Part shown: in pieces, positions 1 through 11,008 of the stretch | How positions within the stretch are numbered: the stretch's first letter is position 1 | Layout: the number at the start of each line of letters is the position of its first letter | Assembly: GCA_031308135.1 (NCBI GenBank) | Contig: JAHLJT010009355.1 | Span: 3,719,217 to 3,783,216, forward strand | Reading direction: 5' to 3' | Length of the DNA stretch: 64,000 nucleotides | DNA from: Acheta domesticus | Lineage: Eukaryota; Arthropoda; Insecta; Orthoptera; Gryllidae | Translations under genes and position numbers: made by a program | The notes under the pieces: generated by a model | The model's database searches: none | What the model was told of the DNA's origin: nothing | Seen by the model: only the letters and a program-made list of their open reading frames with translations

Positions 1-166
1 CATCCTAACTTGCACAAAATTATGCATTGACTAGAAACCCTGTAAGAGACTGGAAATGTCCATGTCCTTGAAGTTATCGTTGTGTGAATTTAGAAGGCCC
101 CACATTGATATTGACAGATGTGCTTCACTGTGCAGAACTTAACTTTCATCTCCTGCAGTTACGTTA

Positions 167-256
167 TCACGTTTCAAAGTGTCGATAAATCGCAGTAACG
201 TATGCCATCACTTGATTCCAGTCTGGCCTCTCGAGTTGGATCATATCAGACACATT
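167..256 (-). CDS. SPECC1L: SPECC1L exon 14: end of CH domain and stop codon
   Basis: This exon has 29 codons plus TGA (169-167), phase 0. It encodes NVSDMIQLERPDWNQVMAYV and TAIYRHFET. Human SPECC1L ends [20 protein letters not shown] plus T, so the C terminus is intact and of family length. The acceptor is TGTGTTCCAG|AATGTG. The 3' UTR continues from 166 to the left edge, and no AATAAA is seen within it, so the polyadenylation site is outside the window. Confidence 0.96.
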   Translation of the reverse strand, partial: NVSDMIQLERPDWNQVMAYVTAIYRHFET

Positions 257-773
257 CTGGAACACAAATACACACACCATATGGCATTTTAGTCACATAC
301 CTTGAAGAAAATTACACTCACAATGAGAAAATTTATTTGAGTTATTGCCTACTAAATGCATAATTTTTCATTCTCAGCTGCCTTTCACTCTTACAATAAT
401 ATGGAGCTTTTGCACCCTGGAACATTAATGCAATCGACAGCAGTATCAGTCTTGTGTGCATGCAGTTTGAGTGTCGCGCTACTTTTGTGAATCTGCACGT
501 GTGCAGAAGATTGAGATTGCAGTCGATTGTTGTCCACTCTGATGCGCAAAAACTCCCTAATTAAACAACACTTTGGAGCATTTCTTTACAATTACGAATA
601 AATAAATAAATAAAAAAAGAAAGACAGAAAGAGAGGGGAAAAATTTATACAGAAATTAATAAAATCTGATGGTTGGGCTAGTCAGCCCAACCATACCAGG
701 AACTTCGTAGATTTGACATTAGAATCCTGGTGTATGAAGTCCATGATACAGAACAAAAATGTGACAAACTTAC

Positions 774-1048
774 CAAAGTAGTAGGTATTCCCACAGACTC
801 AGCTGCCGCAAATGCTATGGTGAAATTGCGCCTTTTCTCCGAAGGTGAGAGTGTGTCATAAGGCACCCGATCAGGCAGGTAGGAGTGCAGAAGAGCGCAC
901 AGAGCCAGTCCATCGTTCCAAGAACTTGAGAAATTCGTTATGTCTATGTTCCGGTAGCCAACAGTTTTGTGCTGGCACCACTTGAGCAGCGCATTGCGCT
1001 TTGAACCTCCGTTACGAACTAGCAGCCACAGAGGGTCCTTGCGCTCAC
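774..1048 (-). CDS. SPECC1L: SPECC1L exon 13: most of the CH domain
   Basis: This exon is 275 nt, phase 1 to 0. It encodes [40 protein letters not shown] and [20 protein letters not shown], through [21 protein letters not shown]. The match to the human SPECC1L CH domain ([34 protein letters not shown]) is nearly residue for residue, and this exon identifies the gene. The CH fold is a four-helix actin-binding module; SWNDGLA is the conserved core motif. The acceptor is TTGCTGCAG|GTGAGC and the donor ACTTTG|GTAAGT. Confidence 0.97.
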
Positions 1049-2539
1049 CTGCAGCAAGCAGAAACATTAGATTCCTAATCTTCTACAAACGGAAGTATAC
1101 AATTTCAGAAACAAATAAAGTAACATTTTTGGTAAATGGAATTAAATGACAAAAATTTGAATAACTGTAAAGTGACTGGATGTTTTGCACAAATGTTAAG
1201 TACACTTAAGGGACGTTCAATAGCACTGCTCGACAAGGTTTTCTTCACAAGAAATCTGATTAGTATTTCTTCCTGAATTCAGATATGTATTCAGAATTTT
1301 TCTATCAAGCACAGTTTTTTTGTGACAGCACCTTTTTAAAATCTGATTTTAACATTCTCTTTGACCTGTCATAGGAACCGTTACCTTATGTGTAGCGGTT
1401 TTATTCAAGCTGTATTTAAGGAAATTATAATTAATATCACGTTGAAACACCAACAGGCAATGGTGTGCACGTTCATTTCTGTTTTGATATGTTCAGACCA
1501 GTAACCAATCTGGCATTGTGATTTGCCAATATTGAGGTGTCTTTGAGCTTGTTGCACAAATATCACTAGTGACACATTCCTTCATTTGTGTTTAGAAGTG
1601 TACTGTGTAAGCTGTGTTTTAGTGTTTTGAATTTTCATCATCCCAAGAATGTGTGTATATCACGCAGATAATTTCTGCCGAATTTGTGGAGAGCTGACTT
1701 AAAAGGCTCGGAGGTGAAATTTAACGCCACTTGCGAAAAAGTGATACCAATAGGGCCTGGATGTTTATGACATGTATATTTTTTCTTTGTGCTATTTCCA
1801 TGGAAAATGTAAAATAAGCAAAATTTTATATACAATGACTGACAAAATTGAGCAATTTTCATCTGTCATATTTTGGATTTTTTACCCTTTAGTTGTTTTC
1901 CGGTAATTTTTCATATTATGGTCATTTTTTCATGAATTTTCATATTTTTGTCATATTTTTTATATTTTTGATTCCAGTTTTGCATACTTGCATGTAGTCA
2001 TCTCAAAGTGATTTTTGATATCTTCTAATTGTTATCTAATTTCTTACAATTTTGTTGTTGTATATAATTGTCTCTCTTTACTATAAATATATATGTATGT
2101 GAATTAAGAGGGTAAGCTTCACAGGCGAAGAAAAAGTAAGCATAGAAAGCACCAGAAACGAAGGAAGTGTTAATTTAGTTTTGTCGGGTTTTGTGCCAAG
2201 GTCAACCACTTCTTTAAAATTAATTTAATAACATTAACAAATAGAATTGTCTTTACGGGGTGCCAAAGGAGGTGAGAATGTGCTAGATTTTAAAAATATA
2301 TTTTTAATATAATGGTTATTTAAACAGTGGAAAGGTTTTTAAGGTTTCGAAAATGCAACCAACAAATTTTTAAGTGATATTTATAGTCATATTTTCATAT
2401 TTTTAAGGTAATAAATGATTGCATATTTCTTCCATTTTTAACGTTCAGCTCCTATTTATCAACATTACTTTGACTGTTAAGTTGTTGATTTTGAAAAGAG
2501 GTGGGCCCCAAATATATTTTGTGTGTTAATGTTGTTGTC

Positions 2540-2592
<53 letters not shown>

Positions 2593-3440
2593 GAACACAT
2601 CATATGCAATTTGCAATTCCTATGATTTGGAGGGAACTGAAGGATCATCTAAGTGATTCTTATTTCTATTTGACAAATATTAAAAGAATCTCTGTATTGC
2701 TGAATAGAAAAATGTGTCACATACACCATTTAGTGAATCCTGAAAAATATATTTACCTGCATTGTGTATCAAATTGGGAAGAATAATACATTTTGTAAAA
2801 GGTGTGTATAAACTTTCTGATGGATTCTTGTATTTGAAATCGAAATTTCCCAAAGTGATGCTAAATTGAAAGAAGGGATTTTTGAGGACCACAAATGAGG
2901 TCATTAACAGTTGTTAAACAATTGGAAAAACTGTTAAATCCACTGGAAGAAACAGCTTGACTGTTTCAAAAATTTATGTTGCAATTTCCTTGGAAACTGT
3001 GAAGCAGAAAAATATCGGACATACAGGCTGATCTGCATTCTTATGTATGTATGGGATGTAACAGGTCTTGAAAATTCACTTCTGACTTAAGATTTCCACC
3101 CAGAAAATCTTGGCGCTGTCAGCACTGAGTACAGTGAGCAAATTCATCAGTAAATTTCTACAATGGAAAACAAGTACTAACGTACATGTAGTTCTAATAT
3201 GTTCGCTGACTACTGTTGGACCAAAAAGAGATTTCCAGATACAGAATATGTGTAAAAATCAACATTACGTTTCTAGTTACAGAATGAGTAGTCGGGATGA
3301 AAGTCAGGACTAGTAGTATACCATATAAAGTTGGTTAGACAGTTAATGGATTTATTAAAAATTATAAAAAGTTCAAATGAATATCACACAAAACTGCCTG
3401 TTGGGGCAAAACAAATGAAATTTGAATTCAGTATGAAAAG
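1049..3440. other. SPECC1L intron 12, first part: AT-rich, no gene seen
   Basis: This is AT-rich intron sequence with T-rich runs around 1860-2000 and a trinucleotide repeat at 2540-2591. Short open frames here have no recognisable similarity or splice context. Confidence 0.6.
2540..2591. repeat. (AAT)n microsatellite
   Basis: About 17 perfect AAT units lie in intron 12. Confidence 0.97.
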
Positions 3441-3536
3441 TTCTTCTAGAATCTGCTACTTTCATTCTTGAAAAAGAAAAAAGGATTTTTGTAGACCAGT
3501 GTAATTAACCAGTGTAAATTAATTAATGAAGAACTG

Positions 3537-3838
3537 TTGAAGAAAGTCAATGAAACATCAATTTCAATGCAAATAAAATGCAGAAAGTGGAACTGGATAG
3601 GACACACTTTAAGGAAACCCCGAAATTCAATAGAGAGACGCCGTATGTTGGAACCCACAAGGGAGAAGAAGCCAAGGTTGACCGAGAACATCATGGAGAA
3701 GAACAGTGGAAGGAGAGATCCAGGAGACTGGTATGATCTGGAAGCAAATCATACTTATTGCAGAAAATAGAGTAAGATGGAGATCCTTTGCTGAGGCCCT
3801 ATGCTCCAAAAGGAACAAGAAGAAGAAAGTGTAATTAA
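3537..3838 (+). pseudogene. LINE reverse transcriptase C-terminal fragment
   Basis: The plus strand encodes KCRKWNWIGHTLRKP followed by NSIERRRMLEPTREKK and, after a stop, a tail reading WRSFAEALCSKRNKKK-like. The W-WIGHTLRK motif and the basic EALCS..N tail are typical of the last part of insect LINE ORF2 proteins. A stop at about 3768 and the missing upstream polymerase show it is a 5'-truncated dead copy. The family cannot be fixed from this end alone. Confidence 0.7.
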
Positions 3839-4594
3839 CAAGACAAATGTATTTGGAGAGAAAACAATGAAACTTTTTGAGGTCAAGTTGGCAACCTTGG
3901 GGACACATTAATTCATCTGTATGATCATAATGAACAAAAACGCAAGTTCTCACATTATTTCAAAAGGTCAGCTCCACTTGAAACGGACACCGACAAAAGC
4001 AACATTTAATGACAAGATTTCTGCAATCTGAAGGAGGGAAACTGGCTGAAATTTACTGAAGAATGCTGAAACAGTATGGTGAAAAGTGATTAAACTGCTG
4101 TAACTTGTATACACGAGTGGAACAGTACAATTCTAGGTCAGACTTGACTGGTTTCCATTGCTGGGAAAAGTTACAGTTTTGACTATTTCTCAGAACGTTG
4201 CAACAATAATGACATTCACGAGGATGGGAGAATCAAAATTTCCAATAATTGCTGGTTTGTGTAATGTTAGAGTTGAAGTGTATAATGTTAAGAGTTGAAG
4301 CAGTATACAAATGGTTCAAACAGCGATGTAAAGGTTTCTGTGCTTTGGGAATAAGAGCAGTAGGACAAGAGGACAAGAGTCTTAAATGTTACTGGAGACA
4401 TCTTTGTCATTGAGCGAGTTGTTTCTTTTCTACTCCAATTTGTTTCATTAACTATTGAAGGTCCCTCATACGTATTTTAATTCGCTCATACTAAGCTAGA
4501 GATGTAATCCCAAGTATTAACCTCAAATGACTTACTCATTCTGAAATGAAAACTAACTAAAAACGTATTTCAAGAATTCTAGTTACACACTTAC

Positions 4595-4717
4595 TGAGGT
4601 CACTGTAGCTGCTTCTCCGTGTAAAATCAGACACAACTGAAGATACTGGGGGCAGAGATTTTGTGCTGGTTAAAATTGAACTAGAAACCTCTTCACTTTT
4701 TGTCACAGGTTTATCTG
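4595..4717 (-). CDS. SPECC1L: SPECC1L exon 12: short Ser-rich linker exon
   Basis: This exon is 123 nt, 41 codons, phase 1 to 1. It encodes ADKPVTKSEEVSSSILTSTK then SLPPVSSVVSDFTRRSSYSD and L. The acceptor is TTTTGTGCAG|CAGATA and the donor CCTCA|GTAAGT. The final base (A) plus the first two of exon 13 make Ser directly before ERKDPL, where human has REERKDPL. DFTRRSSYSDL resembles the basic/Ser stretch before the human CH domain (TTRSRIREERKDPLSAL). I found it by searching the 5-kb gap between exons 11 and 13 for a phase 1-1 exon. Confidence 0.87.
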
Positions 4718-4960
4718 CTGCACAAAATGTACAACGGGTTAATGAATGTAAAACATAAATCAGAAACTAGAGCTTAGAACAAGCATGGTAAATGATAAAT
4801 GCACTTCAAAAGAACTGCACAAGCCAATTGTCAGAAATATTTAATACACAATATAAAATTCAAATAATTAATAATTATTTGAATCAGATTAGCTTTATAA
4901 GATATGGAAATTTCATAACAGCAGAATTATAAGCCAGCAATTGTATATAAAAGGACAAAT

Positions 4961-5365
4961 GGACGGTGTTAAGCATCAACTGGCTAAGCACCATTTTTGA
5001 AAAAAATGAGATATCGATACCATCAGTTGCATTGGACCATGTTCTAAGTGTAGCCAAAATTTTGGCACCAAATCTGTAAAAATACCCTTGTAATTAATGA
5101 AAAATGTAAACGCCATCAGTCACATCAGGAATTTTATATTTTGCAACAACTGGCTATAAACCTAGATCTTCAAATCTGCTGTTCTTAATTTCACATTATG
5201 CAAGTAAGCGCCAGATATTCCACTCATGTTTGTATAGTTTGGCGCTTCAATGAATGAAATAATTAAATTAAAGTTTTTAGAGCTGAAAATGTAATAAAAC
5301 CTTTGAACACGATGATCTCAAATCTTGTAAGATGTCGCATAACCGGTTGATGCATAACACCGTCC
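4961..5365. mobile_element. 405-bp terminal-inverted-repeat element (MITE-like)
   Basis: The ends are GGACGGTGTTAAGCATCAAC at 4961 and its inverse, read from 5365 on the other strand as GGACGGTGTTATGCATCAAC; similarity continues for about 8 more bases. AAT flanks both ends (4958-4960 and 5366-5368), a possible 3-bp target duplication. There is no coding capacity. The superfamily is not assigned. Confidence 0.85.
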
Positions 5366-6340
5366 AATTATTCATTACATTTATAAAAATCATAAAATAT
5401 TTAATAAATAACATGTATGTTTTGTGGTAATTCAATCACATCTTCAACTACAAAATCTGTAAATTGAGAATAAATACATAGTTCATGAAAACTAATTAAC
5501 AATTGATTAAAATGAGCAACCCTTTTTTAACAGTTGAAAATGAAAACACTAAGGTAAGAACATGGGAGGTAGACAAGAACCCATTCATGAATGTCGTATG
5601 TAACATTAGAATATTTTACGTTACTAATGTTATGAAACAAGTTCTTGAAAGTGAGTCCTATCCCTCTCCAAATGGTTACCTCTGTGCTTTTGCTATCAAT
5701 TGGTGAACGTGTTAATTTTAACCCATTGTTAATTAGTTTACTTCATCTGTGCGTAAACTCTTAATTTTCACATTATATACCTGAAGATGTGGTTGACTGT
5801 TACCATAAAACTTCATTAGTAAAATGTACCCAATGCAGAAGGTGTATAATACACAATGAGGAAATCTGTCTAATGTGAATTTAAATCACGGTTCTGCTAA
5901 TCACAAATTCTACAACATTATATTGTATAAAGTGGAATCTTGTCTAATATGGTAAAAAATTCTTGACCCTTGAGATTTCGCTTTGAGCAAGTTTTACTGC
6001 ATATAATTTATTAAATCTTTTACGATTTTAATAAATATGTGGGAAGAATTGTTCTTTTATTTACTCTTCATTGTCTATAAATTCTGAAGACTCTTATGAA
6101 ATGTCTCTAAAATAGAAAGTAAATATTCAGTAAGTAACTTATCAGGTTATCATGAACATCCAAGTTTGTGAGTTCAATTTATTTTAACTTCTGAATAAAG
6201 TAATATTTATTCTCAAATTGCACACACTTTTAATTCTAGGTTGAGAAATTCATTTCATTTTTTTGTTAAAGCAAGGCAAGGAGCAAAGCAACTAATTCTA
6301 AAAATATTTTTTTTTATTTATGACATACAAAATACTTTAC
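5366..6340. other. SPECC1L intron 11 remainder: no feature seen
   Basis: AT-rich intron sequence with no open frame, repeat or element that I can support. Confidence 0.5.
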
Positions 6341-6586
6341 CTGTAAGGGTAGGGTTTGTAAGTTTGCGTAAACTTGTCTGGTTATTCAACTGCTGTTGAT
6401 CGCGAAGAGGAGCTTTGGGAGGCAGCAAATTGTTGCTGCTTTCTGAAGTGGGAATTTCCGAAACAACTCTCCGTACTTGTGTGGGTGTAGGAGTTGTCCC
6501 ATCCCCAACACTAGAAGTTGAACCACTGCGGCTTCGTCCACCTGCATCAATTAGACCACCTGTATTCCTTTTCACAGTTTCATTTA
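6341..6586 (-). CDS. SPECC1L: SPECC1L exon 11: Ser/Thr-rich linker
   Basis: This exon is 246 nt, 82 codons, phase 1 to 1. It encodes VNETVKRNTGGLIDAGGRSR, SGSTSSVGDGTTPTPTQVRR and further Ser/Gln/Asn-rich sequence ending LTNPTLT. The acceptor is CCTGTGTAG|TAAATG and the donor CTTACAG|GTAAAG. The acceptor was fixed by phase: its first two bases complete the codon begun by the last base of exon 10 (GTA, Val). Low sequence conservation is expected for this linker, so the call rests on splice sites, phase and position. Confidence 0.88.
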
Positions 6587-7213
6587 CTACACAGGGAAAA
6601 ATTATTTTATGGAAACTTCAAAACATACAACAAAGTTTAATGTGAAATATCAACAAAACTAACATTCCTTGTACCTAAGAATAAAAAGAAACAAATCACA
6701 ACATTCCATAACTAAAAGTCCAAATGTGACCATCATTATGAATTTGGGTAAAGAATTTAAGTACCAAGGATACTTTGACAAAACACAACAAGAGGGATGA
6801 AAAAAATTGAATTTTTTGAAAGGAAATAATCTTTGAAAACATTGAAATATCTACTTTTCCATTACATTGTAGTGTGCCCAGTATTAGACACATCCATTTT
6901 ACACTCATTTAAAATAAACTAAGTGTAATTCATAACTGAGCAGAGATTAAAGATTAATAATTAACTGGAAACTACACAAAATACATTCAAAATACAGAAT
7001 CGTCTCCTGTATTATTTCAGTAGTATACCTTTGGGTTACGGCTCTCACACGCAACCCATCTTTATAAATGAGGGCTCTAAAGAAAGAGAATTTCACGGAG
7101 ACTTGACGAATTCCACTTTGACTCTAAAAATATGGATGATTTCTTTAAAAAAACGCATCCAAATATTCATGTAAAATGCAACCCACATCACATGTCAATC
7201 TATATCGGAAAAT

Positions 7214-7689
7214 ATTACTCGTTCACTTTACATTTGCAGACGGAGCGCTGCGATCTGTTTACATGAGGTCACCGCCGACTGAATGAGAAACACGCATCTG
7301 CAGTAGATACTGACTTATTAATATGATATAGATGGTGGTGAGCAGCACACAAAACCCCGGTGGGGTAAGAACATAACCATTAAGCAGTAGATAAGTGCAA
7401 AGAAGAAATAAAAACATTGTACATGAATGTTGTGAATAGCGTGTGGTGTGATCTATTGTATTGTCGATTTCCTTAATTATTTAAGGGTGCGACTCCAGCT
7501 CACTGTCAGAAAGGCATAATTCGTCAGCTGTGTCCATAGCGCTTGTGCTGTCTTCGGAGACAGCTGATTGGTCAGATGCTGATTGACGTCGCGACCATTC
7601 GTGTATTCTCGGTTGTGTTCGGGCCTTCACTTTCAAAACAACATTAGTTCCTAATTCTGCCGTCTGCAAATATAAAGTGAACGAGTAAT
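7214..7689. repeat. 30-bp inverted pair flanking an exon-like open frame
   Basis: Bases 7214-7243 and the reverse complement of 7660-7689 differ at one position out of 30. Each arm ends in a splice-acceptor-like ATTTGCAG followed by ACGG. The arms enclose about 416 bp containing the exon-like frame annotated next. Confidence 0.85.
7482..7668 (-). pseudogene. Exon-like frame with acceptor and stop, not part of SPECC1L
   Basis: On the minus strand, TATTTGCAG|ACGGCA is followed by a 62-codon frame to TAA. It contains TAELGTNVVLKVKARTQPRI and an acidic tail, DTADELCLSDSELESHP. It opens in phase 0, whereas SPECC1L exon 10 leaves phase 1, so it cannot join this gene in frame (that join gives a stop after five codons). 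It looks like the last coding exon of another gene, perhaps a fragment captured by a mobile element; I do not recognise the parent. Confidence 0.4.
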
Positions 7690-7809
7690 AACTCAAACAA
7701 AGCATTTTAGAGGCTTAAAAAGTAAAATTTTGTCATGGTCTGTATGTGCTGTGTACTTAATTGTGGAGGTATGTGGGTGTTCAGTGAAGAGTGAAGACAG
7801 TGTTTGTGT

Positions 7810-8886
7810 TTTATCGTACCGATATTTTCGTTATCATTCGATGACATTTTAAAGTCAACAGGTTCAGAAACATAGCTTTCTCAAAAGTTAAAAGCTGATA
7901 TTTTGGTGACTATCACGAAAAACTAAAACCTAACTGACAAAGAATATTGAATAATTACTTCAAATGTCTTTAAGTAAGTTTTGGGAATTGTTCCAAGCAA
8001 ATTCTCCATTCTCCATGAATAAATATTTATTGAAAATTTCTTTTACAGATTAATTGCACTGTTTTTTTATTTTTATTTGTAATTGTGTTAGTACATTGCG
8101 AGATACCTTTATAGATTTTAAACAAATAAACACGTTACTTTCCCCTCTTAGAATGAAAATAGAAGGATAGGGATAGTGTGGGGTCTAACATGCGAGAGTT
8201 CTCGCACGGGTACGCAGAGGTAGTGGGGGAAAACTTGTGCTATGGCACAACACAAAGAACAAACATTTTAAAGTAGCTTAAGTAAAATAGCTTGAAATAA
8301 ATGGAAAACAAAAATCAAAACACGCTAGCCTACAATACTACGTGAATTAGTTTGATTATTTTTTGGCTCGGAATTGCTTTTCTTGAGGTACATAAGGACG
8401 CAGAAAATAATTCAATACTTTTTAGTATACAAATAATTTTTTGATTTTCTCACCCCAGCACGCTGGCATCCTGACTCTCTAAACCCACTCGGTTCTTCAT
8501 AGCAAATCAAGAATAGTTAAATAATATTGCAATGAGTAGGTCTGTTCTTGCCCGATTCAGTATTTTCGCACTACTTTACTTGGCTTTCTCAAGAGTAAAA
8601 ACTTTTTCTATTATTTGACTATCAAGGAAAGCGAAAAGCTAACTCTCAAGGAAGATTGAAACATTTCTTCAAATGTTTTTAAAGAAGTATGAATTGTTCC
8701 AAGAACATCTCTCTATAATGTTCAATAAACTTTAATTGAAAATTTGTTTCAAACATCAATTGCATTGTTATTTTGTTTGATATTCTGTAAGTACATTAGT
8801 AGTTCCTCTCCTTTATGAAAAGGATAGACAAATGAATAGGGAAAGGGTGGGATTTAACATGCGAGAGTTCTTGCATGGGTACGCTA
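7810..8886 (+). mobile_element. Helitron-like non-autonomous segments, two direct copies of a 3' region
   Basis: About 7810-8220 and 8545-8886 are diverged direct copies of one sequence. Both end in a GCGAGA/TCTCGC-type hairpin (8192-8205 and 8861-8874; the second has one mismatch) followed by a GGGTACG box. The second copy then ends CTAG (8883-8886) followed by T, as expected for a Helitron 3' end (hairpin, then CTRR). The first copy reads on without CTAG. Related sequence recurs at about 55.0-55.7 kb and 56.6-56.7 kb. The 5' boundary is not defined and no Rep/helicase is present. Confidence 0.65.
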
Positions 8887-9334
8887 GTTTAGACTTAACT
8901 ACACAAACTGGAAACTACACAAAATACGCTTGTCTCAGTCATCAAAATACAGAATTTAGGCTTAAGAAGGCATTCTAAAATAGGATGTGATTGTGACTTG
9001 CAGTGCCATTAACTGGGGGTGCCTTGCTTTGTTCAAATTTTACTGTCCTCGCTGCCGTATACGCACCATTTCCATTTAGAAGTGTAACTGTGACAGACCA
9101 AAATGAAGGTCATCAAAATATATATTTTGTCATATCTTGTGAGACTCGAACAACCAGATCACATGAAAAATCATGACAGCCTGAAGGGCAGGCACAACTC
9201 TATACGAAATACTTTGAGAGAGCAACTAGTTTGTTCCATTGTTTTTTAACGATAAGGAGTTTTATAAATTGGAAGGAATTTAATGATATAAATACTTTCT
9301 TATAAATGAGCATTAAAATTCTATAGTTTCCAAA

Positions 9335-10745
9335 CAGTGGCGTAGCCTGAGTTTTGGCTTAGGGTATGTAACTCGAGAAATGAGAAAATAATTTAAAACT
9401 TTAATTATAATTTAAATATTTCTCATTCACCAATACCATTTCTGTCATTTTGATCAATTAGAGCACACAAATGATTTGTATATTTAAAATAAAAACTGAT
9501 CCAGTAAAAGTAATAATGGCTCACGTACTTCATGTTTACTGGTTGAAAGTTAGAAGAAGTTGACTTATGTTCACGACCTAGCAAAATATAAATGTGTGTT
9601 CTCATACTTTAATAAAAAGAGCACTATCAAACCCAATGATTTTCAAAATTATCCAATTCATATCATTTCAAACCAAATAGAATTGGCATAATTTATAAAA
9701 TGGAAAACAATGATCTATAATAAAAATATAATAGGAAAGAGAAAATCAATCAATTTACAGACACGTAATGAAAAGCAGTTGACAGTAGTCCTTTTTGCGG
9801 CTTACATCAAGGGCCATCCAGTATGGCGGAGACAAACGAGGCTTTAGAAATTTTATTTTTAATTTCATGGGACATTACCGTGCTTACACTTGAAATCCAA
9901 TGAATCTGAATTGCTGGTGAAATTGCACGAAACACTGGAAATTTCATATCATCCTTGTCAGTTTTATCATATTTCATTATTTCACTTATATATTACATGA
10001 AATTTTCTCTATTTGGCGATCCCCTATTTTCATTATGGCTAGAAAATACAAGCCCTTGTCTTACAAAAAAGAATACAACTGGAATGAAGTGTGACAGAAT
10101 TTCCCTATTTTCCATTGTTGTATTGCTCAACATAGCCTGTGTTGGCTGTTTAAATAAAATTCTATACTCTCATATTTTTTACAAATATTTTAAACTGTTT
10201 CTCACATGCTATAATTTGTGCACAAAAATACGACTCCATAATTATGTAGGCACTTTGGATCGCATGGTGCTCGCCATTCCAGGGCACAGATGTGTATTGC
10301 AGTCACATACCCTTGTGCATTCAACCAGCACAATCCCTAACCTAAATTGGCTACAAATATATAGTTGCTAAATGCATTAAAATAAGGTAATAAAACTTAA
10401 ATAAAGCGACAATGTCCATTAATTAACCTTGTTCTCTTACAAACACCAAAGAGAACAATGAAGTTTCATAAAGTTTCGCTTTTTCGTGGGCACCACGGTA
10501 GGTGCCCTGGATGTAACGGGTCACGGTGCATCTGATTCACAGCGCAGGCTATGCGGCATTTCAGAATGATTCGTTCATCCTTGTGAAGAATCGAGTTCTC
10601 AATGGCGCAATGTTTGAAATATAATGAAATATTTTGTAGTAGAAAAGAAAATAACAAATTGACAATTTACAATCATTTTAAAATAAAATAGCTGATATTG
10701 TCAGGATATGTAATACATCACCCACATCCATGGACGCTACGCCCG
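9335..10745. mobile_element. hAT-like non-autonomous DNA transposon with 8-bp target duplication
   Basis: The left end CAGTGGCGTAGCC (9335) pairs with a right end that reads CGGGCGTAGCGTCC on the minus strand. The element is flanked by a perfect 8-bp direct repeat, TTTCCAAA, at 9327-9334 and 10746-10753. CAGTGGCGTAG ends and 8-bp duplications are hallmarks of hAT elements. The 1.4-kb interior has no recognisable transposase; the open frame at 9955-10371 shows no hAT motif. The element lies in intron 10 of SPECC1L. Confidence 0.85.
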
Positions 10746-10825
10746 TTTCCAAAATAACATGCTAATTACTATTACTAATTACTAATCCTAACGGAACTAT
10801 TCGCTCTAGAGAATTAATCACTTAC

Positions 10826-11008
10826 CAATCTTCGTGGTTTTAGAAGCATTTTCAATGCTTTCAACTAATGTCTTAACAGACAATTGGCTGTCTTGCCGAG
10901 AGACCCCTGTGGATCGCACCCTGAGAGTGGGAAGTTCAACACTGCTGTCCGACACTGGCCGGGGCTGAGGCGGCACAGAAGCAATTGCTGGAGCAGGTTT
11001 CTGCTGAG
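10826..11008 (-). CDS. SPECC1L: SPECC1L exon 10: linker with SVKTLVESIENASK motif
   Basis: This exon is 183 nt, phase 1 to 1. It encodes a Pro-rich stretch (QQKPAPAIASVPPQPRPVSD), then STGVSRQDSQLSVKTLVESI and ENASKTTKI. Human SPECC1L has the matching [20 protein letters not shown] followed by SFDSASQ, a signature of the family between the coiled coil and the CH domain. The acceptor is TTTTTCAG|CTCAGC and the donor GATTG|GTAAGT, both strong. Its phase accepts either exon 8 or exon 9 upstream. Symmetric length (61 codons) means it too could be skipped without a frameshift. Confidence 0.92.

Noticed and set aside
7482..7668. Extra SPECC1L exon between exons 10 and 11
   Set aside because: It opens in phase 0 while exon 10 leaves phase 1; the join would hit a stop after five codons, and exon 11 joins exon 10 cleanly.
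9955..10371. 138-codon frame inside the hAT-like element as transposase
   Set aside because: No hAT catalytic or dimerisation motif; composition typical of AT-rich non-coding DNA.
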